DNA of 64,000 nucleotides from Trichobilharzia regenti (taxonomy: Eukaryota > Platyhelminthes > Trematoda > Strigeidida > Schistosomatidae): assembly GCA_944472135.2 (NCBI GenBank), contig OX235270.1, positions 86,375,168 through 86,439,167 on the forward strand, read 5' to 3'. The notes under the pieces are model-generated. The model was not told the DNA's origin and did not search any database. It worked only from the letters and a program-made list of their open reading frames with translations. Both the position numbers and the translations under genes were made by a program. Shown here in pieces: positions 22,613 through 33,815 of this stretch. The stretch's first letter is position 1. Every line of letters begins with the position of its first letter.

Positions 22613-23480
22613 CTTGTAGATATGCGTCAGCAAGATCCAGTTTTGCAAAATAAGATCCACCATTTAAAACAGTGAATAAATCATCCGGCGTAGGTAAAGG
22701 ATAGTGGTGCTGTTCTAATGCAGCATTCAACCCAGTAGAGAAATCAGCACAAATACGTAGGGACCCATTCGCTTTCTTGACAACGACGATGGGTGCTGCC
22801 CATGCCGAGTACGTGACTGGTGTTAATACGCCTTGTTGTTGCAGTCTCTCCAATTCTTCGTCAACTTTTGGTACAGATGCATATGGGACTGGCCTCTTTG
22901 GGCGAAAAACCGGTTTTGCGTCTGGTAATACTCGAAAGGTAGCTTGCAGCGAGGTACAGTGACCTAATCCGGGTTGAAAAACAGGTGCAAATAGTTTGCA
23001 TAAATCAGAAAAGGAGTTGGCTGAATTTTTATCCTTGTTAACTGCGTTGCATACAGAACTAAGTGGGACATCAGCCAGATGTAAACGATCGAACCAATCA
23101 AGTCCCAAAAGATTTAAATCACTCTTGGTGACGTAACAAATTCCTGTGAATTTGATATTGCGGAAGGAAACAGAACATTCGAGTTCACCAATTAGTTTGA
23201 GGCGCCCACCACAGGCGCTGACAGCAGTCTGAGAAGTATTTGCGATTGGTGGTCTGCCAATATTATTCCAAAGTTTCTCTGATATAACAGTAATATCAGA
23301 GGCGGTATCTAGCTGCAGACGTGCATCATGACCATTCATCTGAAGGTCAAGATATTTCCGCATACATGGTGTTGTGACTTGACAGGTTGCGAGTAGACTC
23401 AATGATCTCCTTGGAGATTTAGGACCAACAGTTTGTCGAGCTTTCGCTGGATTTTGATATCTGGTTTGCGTGGCTGACAA
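22605..23480 (-). pseudogene. Protease and start of reverse transcriptase, inner Gypsy
   Basis: The aspartic protease active site is intact (LQLDTASDITVI) near 23300. After a linker come the reverse transcriptase fingers: SAWAAPIVVVKK, SLRICADF and motif A with Asp (AKLDLADAY). The frame ends at a TAG created by a single-base loss right after LQVK. Confidence 0.88.
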
Positions 23481-24407
23481 AAACCATTTTTATGACCGAT
23501 GATTTTGCACTTGCTGCAACGATGATTTTTGTATGGACAAGACTTTACAAAGTGCCACGCGCCACAATGCCAGCATGGTGATGGTGGGGTCTTCTTTGCA
23601 GTATTTTGTGAAGTTGGACGAGTATGTGTAGATTTCCGCGGAACATTAGAGAAGGTGGGTCAGGAGTGGATGATGAGAGATTTTTGCTCTTTCGTAATGC
23701 ATGAATATCAGAGCTTCTCGAAGGTGTTGATTCGACCAGGTGTGTGTCTTTCTGCAAATTAATCAGCCGTTGATATTCATCAGCTATGTCATGTAATGTT
23801 AACTTAGGATTTTGTTCTAGCTGATTGAGCAGTCGAGTTCGGATATCTGTGAAACGAGGAGATTGAAGACTGCATATGAGAATCAAGGCTTTGAATTGAT
23901 CATCTGTTAAGGACCTGAGTCGAAATCTCTCACATTCTCGGTTGACTGTGCCAACGTGAGTAAGAAAATCATCATTTTCATTCATTGTCAGCTTGAGGCA
24001 ACGATAACGTATGCTGAATAATGAGGAGTGGTCTCCAAAATGTTCACGCAGCAGCTTTATTGTATCATCGAAACACTTGTCACGTGGTTTTGGAAGTAAA
24101 ATTAGGTTGCAGTACCTTTCATATTCTGCAGGACCTTCCAAGCATCGTCTTGTGAGGCGAGATCAACTGTGAATAAATCCTCATATCGTTGATACCATGT
24201 GTCAAAAGTGACATTCGCATCTGGATTATAATTGAACTGTGAAATACTATTCACAATGCCGTCGACAGATGGTAGCATGGTATGATTGGGATTGCTTGAA
24301 GGTGAAGTTGGACCAATCTGTTTGTTAATGAACATTTCCATTAATTTCATTTGTTGTTCAAATAGTAATTCCAATTTAGAAGGATCCATAGTTTTCCCCG
24401 TCGCCAT
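23481..24407 (-). pseudogene. Gag with zinc knuckles, inner Gypsy
   Basis: Three frame pieces. 24102-24407 gives the amino end (MDPSKLELLFEQQM and TWYQRYEDLF). 23545-24141 gives the capsid middle (NRECERFRLRSLTDD). The 23480-23580 stretch gives the knuckles CWHCGAWHFVKSC and CSKCKIIGHKNGFC, again with 3 residues before the first His. A small deletion seems present near 24130. The upstream ATG at 24405-24407 lies inside the primer-binding-like sequence; the second ATG (24387-24389, MDPSKL) is the more likely start. Confidence 0.82.
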
Positions 24408-24434
24408 ATTGTTATGTACTCGTCGCCAAATTAT
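24397..24434 (-). other. Primer-binding-site-like motifs, inner Gypsy
   Basis: On the minus strand TGGCGACGGGG (24397-24406) and TGGCGACGAG (about 24419-24428) each follow a CATAACA, the same junction seen at the 5' LTR end of the outer element. Two PBS/LTR junctions in 40 bp suggest a small duplication. The first overlaps an ATG of gag. Confidence 0.6.
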
Positions 24435-24577
24435 TGTTATGGACTGGTCGAGAAATTAATAGTCCTGACGCGAGAAAGGCGGAAATCAGAAGACCACTAG
24501 GTTTGCGATGATACTTCTATTTTCCAAACACAAGGATAATCAATATGTCACACAAGAGTGTGAGAGCAAAATATAAA

Positions 24578-24782
24578 TGTCCGAACAAGTGTGTGAACGA
24601 ATATTCAAAATGAGCAAATCAATAGACAGTCTTAACATGATTGGCTAATTATAATGGAATATCGATCCATATATACATAGCAAAATATATCAGACTGTCA
24701 AACAAAACACACGTATTATATGGATACATGTCACCAAGAACAGACTGTCAAACAAACACACATATTATATGGACATATATCA
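24578..24782 (-). repeat. 5' LTR of the inner Gypsy element, with terminal duplication
   Basis: 24578-24733 matches the 3' LTR. The next 49 bp (24734-24782) repeat the end of the LTR again (AGACTGTCAAACAAA through GGACATATATCA) before the AACTC target duplication. The true LTR may also include 24435-24577, since an LTR/PBS-like junction lies at 24435. Confidence 0.75.
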
Positions 24783-24952
24783 AACTCTACAATTGAACCC
24801 CCAATAGATTCGGTTTCCTCTGAGTTGGAACTGCCGAGATTTTGAATTGAAAACTGCTTTGTAAGTTTTTCAATCAAGCTGAGCCGGCAAGCTTCAAACT
24901 GTTGCTGTTGTTGATGAAGGAGAAGTTGCATTTGTTCAAATGAAATTGTCAT
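24783..24952 (-). pseudogene. Gag amino terminus, outer Gypsy
   Basis: ATG at 24950-24952 opens MTISFEQMQLLLHQQQQQ, a Gln-rich amphipathic start, and reads about 57 codons to VEF, where the inner element interrupts. The remainder resumes at 20077. Confidence 0.8.
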
Positions 24953-25020
24953 TTGGACGACAGGCAGGATGTACACTGGATGATCTGGGTTTTATTTGAC
25001 TGCATTGAACTGCAATGGAT

Positions 25021-25038
25021 TCGAAGCCCCGTCGCCAA
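25021..25038 (-). other. Primer-binding site of the outer Gypsy element
   Basis: Minus strand TGGCGACGGGGCTTCGAA begins 2 nt inside the 5' LTR, where a tRNA 3' end would anneal to start minus-strand synthesis. The primer tRNA is not identified. Confidence 0.75.
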
Positions 25039-25039
25039 T

Positions 25040-25319
25040 TGTTATGATGCTAGATCTTTGTCTCGAGGTAACTGCTTAACTACTGGTCACTGCCCACTTA
25101 ACTGGTAAAGCAGAACACGCGATAATCAGCGGTAAAACCAGAATCATTTATTTATGACAAAAGTGACTGTATTTATACAAAAATAAGGTAGACTGGAAAT
25201 CAAGCAATCCGGTTGAGAGTTTGGAATTGTGCAAGCGTCCAATCAGAAAGCAGAAACAAATGCATGTCAACGACACGCTAATAACTTGATAATTGCATGT
25301 GTTTTGCCTCTTCCTAACA
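25040..25319 (-). repeat. 5' LTR of the outer Gypsy element
   Basis: 280 bp, partner of 17166-17445, followed on the plus strand by the TCATC target duplication at 25320-25324. Confidence 0.92.
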
Positions 25320-25324
25320 TCATC

Positions 25325-25560
25325 CTAGTTTGGAACTGATAGACAGTACGTAGCCACTGCGTTTCGGACCCAGGACCTTTCGGTTACAGGGCAAGCTCAT
25401 ATGCCATTTAGCCATTGGGATCTAACTCAATGGCCCATGAATTCTAACTCCTATCAATCCATGCTGTCCTGTTTTTCAGTGGTTCTCTAATTGGTACCAA
25501 TCCGTGGTCTGACCTGAAACAAATAGAATACCTACAAACCAATTCTTCAAGGATATAGTA
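25325..25560 (-). repeat. Right half of the split type A SINE plus an inverted SINE piece
   Basis: 25325-25440 resumes the type A SINE cut at 17165, including the tRNA-like head (reverse-complement box B in GGACCCAGGACC is degraded). From about 25445 a tail fragment of the same SINE runs in plus orientation (CAGTGGTTCTCTAATTGG). Confidence 0.8.
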
Positions 25561-26264
25561 CCTAACGAAATCAATCAATTCAATTTATTGGTTATTTACT
25601 CATTTACGGTAGTAATTAATCATTAAAGAATATTCTTTTCAGGTTTATAGAATTATTAGAGATTTAATAAAAATTAATATTCATCTGTCAGACCGACTTT
25701 CGAATCATTATATGGGGATATTTCAAATTATGTAGTCGTATATTCATATCAGGTGAGAAGAATTACTGTTAACACCACTCGTTTATAGTGACATGGAATC
25801 ATTAGGTTTGAAGAATCCGGGATGTGACTCACCACTTGAATTTTCACAAATTAAGAAACCTCACTCACTTTACTAAGTGATCCTAAGTCTGAGAGCCAGG
25901 GAAGGTTGGGAGTAGGACTAAAAACACCATCACCTTAGCTACTAGAAATTTGACCTACATACACGAGAATCGGGAATGGCGAATGATACTGGTTGGTGAA
26001 AACCATCAGGAAACCAGTCAGTCGATAAGTCTAACTTCAGAAACGGCACGGAGTGTTCACACTATTTTTGAGGATAGCTGGCAAAACTGTTCAGATCGCA
26101 GGAAAAATTAGAATATATGGTACAGAAGTGAGACAGATAACCGTCTGCTCTAGCCACTAAAATGACAACTATGAGCATTACTGGGAGTATCGTCATTGTG
26201 ATGCAATCAACGTTATTGAAGGCTTTTATGAATTGGGGGACGATATCCTTCACAATCGTGACAG
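25561..26264. other. Unassigned sequence
   Basis: No recognisable gene or repeat; short frames only. Confidence 0.4.
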
Positions 26265-26545
26265 CAAGGGTTCCACTGGGTGAATGGTATACAAGCTTGC
26301 TTTGTGATCGGAAGGTCCTGGGTTCGAACCCCAGTGGGTGCGTACTGCTGATGATTCGCATCGACAACACAGCGGCTGGGACGCTCGCCGACCAAGCACA
26401 TGGTCCAGGGTTCGATCCCCTTTCGACGCACACCTGATGTCAATGGTCGGCCCGCTGAATTTGCGCTATCGATATCACATGCTGAGAATTCCATAGCTGT
26501 ACCAGGATGCCTTGTAGAATCAAGCTATAATAAAAGAAATTCAAC
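26265..26545 (+). repeat. Chimeric SINE: type A head joined to type B
   Basis: A type A head with box B GGGTTCGAACCCC (about 26323-26335) and GGTGCGTACTGCTGATGATTC is followed from about 26358 by a type B copy with its own box B (GGGTTCGATCCCC near 26407) and the type B body and tail, ending TAATAAAAGAAATT. Either B inserted into A or the two were fused during reverse transcription. Confidence 0.8.
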
Positions 26546-26921
26546 TGAAAAAGAAGTAAAATCACAAGTAAACTGCTGTTAACAGTTAAGACCAAGAGAA
26601 TAAAGAAGACTTCTACAAATAACTTTAGGTAGCAATGGATAAGATTTCAGGTAGAAGAGGATATCAAAATTCTTGTGGGTGGTATGAACACCGGTCAAAT
26701 TTGACCACTTTATGTCAACATCTGCATCAGTTAAATAAGGAAAATGTAGCAGCCAGCAGTTTGCATCAAAATACCTTTTGGGATGTTAATCTTACAGCAG
26801 TTGACTTTCTGTACTTTATATAATAAAACAAGTGATGTTCTAGGATATATTCATAAATGTTTAATTGCTTTGTTTTATTAAACGTATATTTAGTAATCGA
26901 AGTAATAAGGGAAAAGTATAT
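26546..26921. other. AT-rich sequence, no gene
   Basis: No motif found. AGTATAT at 26915-26921 may be the left target duplication of the adjacent Penelope-like element. Confidence 0.4.
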
Positions 26922-28892
26922 AGAATAAATAAATAAATAAATGTCTATCCCTCTACGGCCAAGGCAGCAGTAGGGATTGTACATACTACGCAAGTGCAAT
27001 TCGAAAATCTTATTAATCAGACCAACGATCTTACACCCACATCACCTGAGGAATTCCAATACTTTAAATCCACAGTTCTTGATTGCTGTCATCAGTTTAC
27101 TAGTTCAAAACCTAGCTCGAATAATCTTCTGACTAAAGAGCATATAGACCAACTGAAAGAACTAGAGAAGAATGATGATATTATCATATGCCGTCCAGAC
27201 AAAGGTGGGGGTGTCGTAGTTATGAATCGCCAAGATTATAATGATAAAATCTCAGCGATCCTTTCTGACCAAACGAAATTCGCCAAACCCGATGGTGAAA
27301 AGAACAAGACACATTTAATTGAAAACCAACTGACTGATGTCTTAAAGAATATGAGGAATAAGTCAGCAATATCGTCAGAAATATACGAACGCATCCGACC
27401 AGCAGGCTCCATTATACCACGTTTGTATGGACTACCGAAAATACATAAGACAGGATTACCCCTCCGTCCAATCCTCGATATGGCGGACTCTCCTTATCAC
27501 GGAATCGCTCAGTGGCTAGCCGAAACATTCGAACCAGTCAGAAGGCAAGTATCTAAGTTTTCCATTGATGATACGTTTAAATTTATTGATAGTATTAAAG
27601 ATTTTAACGTCTCAGAAAAAGTCCTGTTCTCATTAGATGTGTCGTCGCTATTTACCAATGTTCCTCTCATGGAAACTGTTAGCTATTTATGTGAGTATTT
27701 TGATACACATGGTTTGGAAATAGGTTTACCGAAAATCCACCTCAAAGAACGTTTATTGAGATGTACGTTGAATGTTCAGTTCACCTTCAACAATGAGATC
27801 TATAGACAGAGAGATGGCATTGCCATGGGATCACCACTGGGTCCTTTGTTGGCTGATTGTTTTATGGCAAAGCTGGAAAATTCTCAACTTAGTCAAAACC
27901 ATCAGTCATTTTGACATTTATAAAAGATACGCAGACGACACTTTCGTCATCTGCGATAAGAACGTAGTTCTTGATGATGTCTTGTTCGCCTTCAACAACT
28001 GCCATCCTTCCTTACAATTCACCATAGAAAAGGAATCTGAACTTAGTATTCCGTTTCTTGATGTGTGCCTCAGCAGACGTAATGACGGATCTCTGAAAAG
28101 ATCGATCCACCGAAAACGTACATGGAACGGACAACTAACTAATTTTTACAGTTGGGTGCCTATTTCCAGGAAAAGGAATTTAATCTATTCACTCTGCTTT
28201 AGGATAAGGAAAATTTGTAGTTCTGATTGCGTCGACTCAGAACTTGACTTCCTGAAAGCCACACTCGCAGAAAACGGTTACCCTAACCGATTTATTGGCA
28301 GCAACATGAAAGATAAGCAGTCTAAACTGGTTACCGACTCAGTTCCAAAGAAAACCTTATTCGTGAACTTGGAATTCAAAGGAGATCAAGCTTCAGATAT
28401 GCTCAAAAATCGTCTTTCTAAATCAGTTAGTAAAACGTTCCCTGCAGCTAGATTACATATGACGTTCACGAGCCGCAACTTGTTCTCTACCTCTGTAAAA
28501 GATAAGCTCCCCCGTCTGACCGCCTCCATGTGCATCTACCAGTTCACCTGCTCTTGTGGAGCAAGGTACATTAGCCGTAGTCAGAGAATGCTCTCCACAC
28601 GAATACGAGAACATATTCCAGCTTGGTTTTACAAGGGAGAAAGGAAATGTGTGCGAAGCTCTATCCTAGAACACCTCATCGACTTCTGTCACTCGGTCAA
28701 CCCTGACCATGATTTCAAGGTCATATATAGAATTCATGCTAACTTCCCGCGTTTTCTTCGTTACAGACTTCTAAAGACAGCTGAGGCCTTGGCAATTCAT
28801 GACTTTAAGCCAGACCTTTGTGTACAAAGGAAGTATGTACAATCCCTACTGCTGCCTTGGCCGTAGAGGGATAGACATTTATTTATTTATTT
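26922..28892 (+). mobile_element. Penelope-like element with inverted termini (copy P1)
   Basis: The coding body runs plus. The left edge (26924-26987) is the reverse complement of the right edge (28832-28892), nearly perfect over about 60 bp and including the (AAAT)n run and the last codons of the ORF. AGTATAT occurs just outside both ends (26915-26921, 28893-28899), a candidate 7-bp target duplication. Compared with the 44-kb copy, about 150 amino-terminal codons are absent, so the copy is 5'-truncated and then capped by an inverted piece of its own 3' end. Confidence 0.88.
26994..28866 (+). pseudogene. Penelope-type reverse transcriptase with GIY-YIG nuclease (P1)
   Basis: Two overlapping frames (to 27914, and 27772-28866) join by one frame change near 27896. 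In order: RPDKGGGVVVMN (conserved amino motif), SIIPRLYGLPKIHK, LFSLDVSSLFTNVP (motif A Asp), GIAMGSPLGPLLAD (motif B), KRYADDTFV (catalytic YADD), FLDVCLSR, then the GIY-YIG nuclease CIYQFTCSCGARYISRS with the usual YIG as YIS, REHIPAW, and the catalytic Glu in KTAEALAI. Penelope-like RTs are related to telomerase; the nuclease would nick target DNA. The frame is open from the inverted repeat and has no true ATG start. Confidence 0.88.
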
Positions 28893-28920
28893 AGTATATT
28901 TAATAGCTGATCGGTTATAT

Positions 28921-29262
28921 TGTAACGACAGAAGACAACCGCCAGGCACAGGTCGTTTATTGAGGAAATAAAGAGGTATTTGTAATATATTTTTATGTAC
29001 ATTATTATTCGTTATTACTAGCAGAGAAAAGGCGTCTTCTGATTGGTTGTTTTCTCGCTGAAAGTTAATCTGTCATCACTTTGTGGCCGTTTCTTTGATG
29101 GTCAGACCATATCTGTAAATCATATTCGCCCATGGAAAGTCTGATGTGATTGTTTTTTGAGTTAGCCTTTGTTCTTGTTTTTCTCATCATCAAGATTTGG
29201 GAAGTAAACATTGACGTAAATTACTGTCTATCAATTTTGGCGATGAGCCAGCTCTCACCACA
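28921..29262 (-). repeat. Solo LTR, copy 2
   Basis: 342 bp in the orientation opposite to 12280-12585: reads TGTGGTGAGA to GTCGTTACA on the minus strand. The 4-bp repeat ATAT flanks it (28917-28920, 29263-29266). It lies only 21 bp past the end of the P1 element's coding side. Confidence 0.82.
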
Positions 29263-32200
29263 ATATTATTTTCAGTCAATAGTGCATCTATGTTGTTTCA
29301 GACACCATTTGGAACAAGTCAGATATACATGTTTTTAAGTGTTTCCATACCAAACTTCTACAATCCGGGAAGAGAGTATAATTTCGATCAGTGTTAACAT
29401 TAAGATAGTTTTATAACATTTTAAATCTAGAAGTATATTTACTTGTGTGTGTGAAAGTATTTGGCATACTGTAAAGCTATTCAGATATGTTAGGATAATT
29501 ATTTCGAAATTCTTTCTCATTCATGATTTAATACATTTAAATAGATGCTTTCAGATGGTAGATGCTAATAGAGTGCTTAAGTCCTCTGAGTACAAATAAT
29601 GCCTGAAAGTCTCAAATGTGCAATTATTATATCCAGATTTTAGTTCATTTATGTTTCTATAAATATTTCCGTAGAACAGCACTGATAGCAAGAAACTCAT
29701 GAATAATACTGTGAAAAACTCATTTGAATACATTCTTACCTACGTACAAGCTTTTGTTAAATAAAGTGGCGCCGTTAGATAATCTGTGTTACAACCTTAC
29801 CATGCTTAACACTAGGTAAAATCGATGCTCATACTGTAGATATTAATATCAATAATTTCTATGCATAACTTTTTTATTCTTGAAATTTAGTCCAGAATCC
29901 TGAGGTGTTATTAAAAGCATCAGATACCTATGCCACACACAGTTTATCTTCTGAAGTAAACAATCAATTTAAAAACATCTGCTAAGAAGGCTTATGCAAA
30001 CACTGGCATCAAAGGTATTCCCTGACCGCTTTTAACTACTAGAAATAATGAATAATGTCTTAGGGTATGGTTGGTACAAATGTGTTACGCTATGGTTACA
30101 CTAATATCCTATTTTCCTTTGAAAACTTCATACAGTCCTTCACATTAGTAAGCCTTAACAAAGCAAGGACAACAAATGTAGCAGAATAATGCTAATTTAT
30201 ATTTGTTATTCCGCGTATTCTTTCCAACTACATGCAGCCTAAACATTATGACAATGCTAATTGGAAAAATGACTGAATACCCTTTTTTCACGTTGACGAA
30301 GATTAGCCGGTTAAAAATATAAGTGACTAAAGTTCTGAATGAAGTAAGTGGTTAAATTAGTAAGTCTGAATAACTGTTCATAGGCTAGTTAGGCAAATTC
30401 TATTGGAAAAAAGTAGAGTTCAAATTTTTGGATTGAAATAAATTTAAACAGAAAAAGTATGGCCGTAGAACAGACTACGTAACTACAAAAGTTTTGTATA
30501 CAACAGAAAGAGTGATTTAAGTGACTGACGTTCAGATGGAAAAAAAATTAATATTTCCTAAATATAATAGAGAATATAGAAGAATGCACTACATAACTAA
30601 AATTATGTAACCTTGTTTTTGTTTGGAATGTTTTCAGGAACTCTGATGAGATTACGAATGAAAACCCGATGACTAAAAGACAGACAGATTATAGGCCTCC
30701 CTTTTTATGTATGATATGACAAGGCATTTAGGAAACCTATAAAGATTTTGGAAAATGGATGCCTCAGACAGCTTTTTATTTAGTCTAACTTCCAGGGTCC
30801 TGTTATTTTCTCATATTTCCTTTTACAGATGCGGAAATACCTTTAGTTTTCATATTGCCCAGTTTATAGTATCAGTACTGCAGAATCTCTTGTCGTGATC
30901 ATTTTGTCAACAGTGTTTTTTCAAACTTATAGAGCACACAAAAGGGGATGGAATCTTAAAATAAATATGTGAAGTGCTTTTAATATGTTATAAATCTTCA
31001 TTTTATGTCCAATAGATATATTGTTCTTATGAAATCCAATGCAAAACAACTAGTCAGAATCAATTCGTGATGACTGGAAGCTTTCCATTGCATGAAGATT
31101 CACGACAAAATATTCCATAGAAAGTTGACTTGCAGGGATTTGGCTGATTTTAAATTTGATCAACTGGAGAATCCATCGTAAACCAGGGATTACTAAACAG
31201 TATTTTTGTCTTAGTAATAGGCTTTTCAGTAGTATGAGGAACATAACCACTCTAGGTATCGAAGATGGAACCTACAGGTCCTACAGGAGACTTACAATAT
31301 GTTCATCATAATTGACTGTAAATACAGGACAGTTTTTTCTGTAGTTTCTTTGGATTTTGTTCACATAATTTGAGGTAATCATTGGGTTTGAATCATTCGC
31401 GCAAATTTTGCTATGAAAAAAAAAGAATACGTAAATATTACGAACTGGTATTTTATTGCTAATTACAAGCTCAGGCTAAGTGAATTGTAAGTTTTGCTGC
31501 TTTTATAAGACAGTCTTGTAAAAAAACAAAGTTCATAGATTAATATTTGGAGTATTACCCACAAACAGTGTATATTGTATGCGAAGATTATTGCAATAAC
31601 AGAAGTATCCACTTTTCATAAATGAAATTAATATCACGCAAACTTGTGTTTAAAAACAACGACTCAGTAGTGAAATAACTTACCCAATTCCTTATTCATT
31701 TATTTGTATTCAGACTCTACTATTCTACAATTTCCTAGATTAACCTTAACTTATTAGAATGTATTATGTTAACCACTTTCGAACAGTTTTATTTATATCA
31801 GAATAAATGTTTTGCGATAAAATAGAATTGTAAACAAAACAAAATCAAACCACAGTAAGGTAAAAAGAAATTAGAATTGATGATGTGAAACGAGTTGAGA
31901 TGGAGTGTGACTTTTCTGTGTTTGCTGAGATGTGTCAAATTCATTCAATTATTATTCTGCTCTATAGATGGGATTCCTTAGATAAACAGTTTCGAGAAAA
32001 TAACCAGCCAATCAGTGCTGAAATATCTTTTCATTGTCGCTTGAGGAAATAAAGAAGTCACCTTTATCATAGTGATATCGTCAGCCTACTTTACAGATGT
32101 TTACTTATCAGCTTTCAAAGGCAATCAGTGATGTAAAATATATTCCATAGGCAATTTATACATATTTTTCGGATGTGTCGATTTCTGTTTTCGTTAAAAA

Positions 32201-32734
32201 AAATAAGATCACCAGTAGAGTACAGAGAAAGGATTCTGAGAAAAATATTTAAATTAAACCTTAAAATATTAACCATTTGACGAATATTGTGCACTAAGAG
32301 TATATAATACGTGGTTCAGCGGAGAGACTCTTTTCAACAAATTTATTATCAAACTGTACAATCGCAAAAGTATATGGTTTTTAAGAAATTATATCAGGTG
32401 AGGGAAATGAATAATAGGTGCGAACAAATAAAATGATAATAGTGTGTAATGAAATTAAATTATTTGTCCAGACATACATAAAACACAAAATAATTGATCA
32501 AAGAATATTCTTTTCGATAAATTCCTCTTCCGGCTCTACAATTATATATCTGTTTATATACACAAAATATTCAAGATTGGTAGTCAATAACAATATTGGT
32601 GTTTTTTAAATAACATCGATTTGTAAAGTATGATCAATGCAATTACAGTTCACTAAAGATACTTAAATTATAATAGTAATAAAGATATAATAGCGAATAG
32701 AATATCAACTAAAATTAGGAAATTTCCACAAAAA
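29263..32734. other. AT-rich sequence, no recognisable gene
   Basis: About 3.5 kb with no LINE, LTR, PLE or SINE motif that I can see. Frames are short (at most 66 codons) and Leu/Ile-rich, as expected by chance. Confidence 0.5.
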
Positions 32735-33815
32735 TTCAGAATCATTCAAACCTAGATGGCCAAGGTAATGATAATGTCTGAACTAACTTCTTTTGGATGC
32801 ATAAATTAGGCTTGTTAATGTGGATCCCCACAGCCTCAACAATATTTAGTAGTCGAAATCCTAAGGCAAAATTGGGATTCGTAGGTATGCGGTAGATGAC
32901 CGTGAAAGCATGGTTGACGTCAATCTTGTGTTCTGTCTCCACAAGATGAAACAGAATAGCGCTACGAATGGATTTTGTTTGACCTTTGCTTAACCACTCA
33001 GGGTGATGTTCGGAAATTCGACGAGAGACACGCCTAACTGTGCGGCCTATGTAACTGGCTCCACAGGAACAGTTAAATTGGTAGATACACATGGATGAGG
33101 CGAAATTAGGCAGTTTATCTTTTACTCCCGAAAGCAGAAGAGGAGTGGTTTTAAAGATACAACATAATTCAGCAGCAGGGAATGCTCGTTCTACCACATT
33201 TCTAATGCGCTGTGTTAGTATCTCGTTAGTGTTGTCCCCAAGGAACTGCATCTGAAAGAATAAGACCTATTTTGGGACTGTTGGTAACTTCGGCTGCTTT
33301 GGTTTCAAGTTCATATTTTTATCAACAAACTTTTCAGGATAACCATTCTCACTTAGCAACCGTTTAATATTATCCAATTCTTCATCAAGACATTCGTCCG
33401 AGCAAATCGCTTCTGCTCTGTGAACCAGGCACTTTATCAAATTGCGTTTATGTTTCAAGGGCACAAAACTGAGAAAATGTGTGTGCTGGCCCGTTGATGT
33501 AGGTTTTCTATAAACACTTCTTCTTATTGTGCCATCCTGTTTTCTGGTCATAAAGACGTCTAAAAGTGGAATACTAGAGTCCTTTCCTTTTTCAATAGTA
33601 AAATTTATTGCAGGGTGTACCTCATTAAATTTATCCAGGATGCTCTTTGCCTCCTTCTCGTTTTTCATAATCAAAAAAGTATCATCCATGTACCGACAAT
33701 AAAATTCGAGTTCACTAATAACATCCTTCAGAGGCCCATTTTCTAGTTTCGCAAGGAAAATGTCGGCTAGAATGGGTCCTAGTGGTGACCCCATTGCCAC
33801 ACTGTCAATTTGTCA
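32735..33815 (-). mobile_element. 5'-truncated Penelope-like element (copy P2)
   Basis: Homology begins at motif B of reverse transcriptase (about 33808) and runs to the end of the ORF at 32742. Upstream sequence shows no inverted arm like those of the other copies. It is a different subfamily from P1 and P5 by protein sequence. Confidence 0.85.
32742..33800 (-). pseudogene. Penelope-type RT carboxyl half with GIY-YIG nuclease (P2)
   Basis: A single frame broken only by one TAG (33267-33269), where other copies have Lys in a KKV context. In order: MAMGSPLGPILAD (motif B), CRYMDDTFLI (catalytic YMDD), LLDVFMTR, then the nuclease CIYQFNCSCGASYIGRT with intact YIG, SRRISEHHPEW, and the putative catalytic Glu in NIVEAVGI. 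Ends KKLVQTLSLPWP. The nuclease half (32742-33251, 169 codons) is intact as read. The missing fingers and motif A mean the reverse transcriptase cannot work. Confidence 0.88.

Larger units (their letters stand above)
20078..24782 (-). mobile_element. Inner Gypsy LTR retrotransposon, inserted in outer gag
   Basis: The element is flanked by the 5-bp duplication AACTC (20073-20077, 24783-24787). Reading across the empty site gives a gag segment parallel to the inner element's own gag, which confirms the borders. Order on the minus strand: 5' LTR, gag with zinc knuckles, protease, reverse transcriptase, RNase H, integrase, purine tract, 3' LTR. All domains are present but about five frame changes interrupt them. 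It belongs to the same family group as its host element. The matched LTR parts differ at 4 of 156 positions. Confidence 0.92.
17166..25319 (-). mobile_element. Outer Gypsy LTR retrotransposon (hosts an inner one)
   Basis: Two 280-bp LTRs (17166-17445, 25040-25319) begin TGTTATGATG and end CTTCCTAACA; I count 5 differences. The 5-bp duplication TCATC flanks the whole. Sense is the minus strand: a primer-binding site starting TGGCGACGGGG lies 2 nt inside the 5' LTR, then gag, protease, integrase and a purine tract before the 3' LTR. Reverse transcriptase and RNase H are absent. A second Gypsy element occupies 20078-24782, inside gag. Without it the element would be about 3.4 kb. It is a recent but non-autonomous copy. 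Confidence 0.92.

Noticed and set aside
24783..24976. Gag start at 24976 with an upstream extension
   Set aside because: That start would be a GTG; the first ATG in frame is at 24950-24952 and opens the gag-like sequence.
26162..26494. Overlapping open frames of 91-123 codons on both strands
   Set aside because: They read through the two SINE heads at 26265-26545 and change strand freely; no protein motif.
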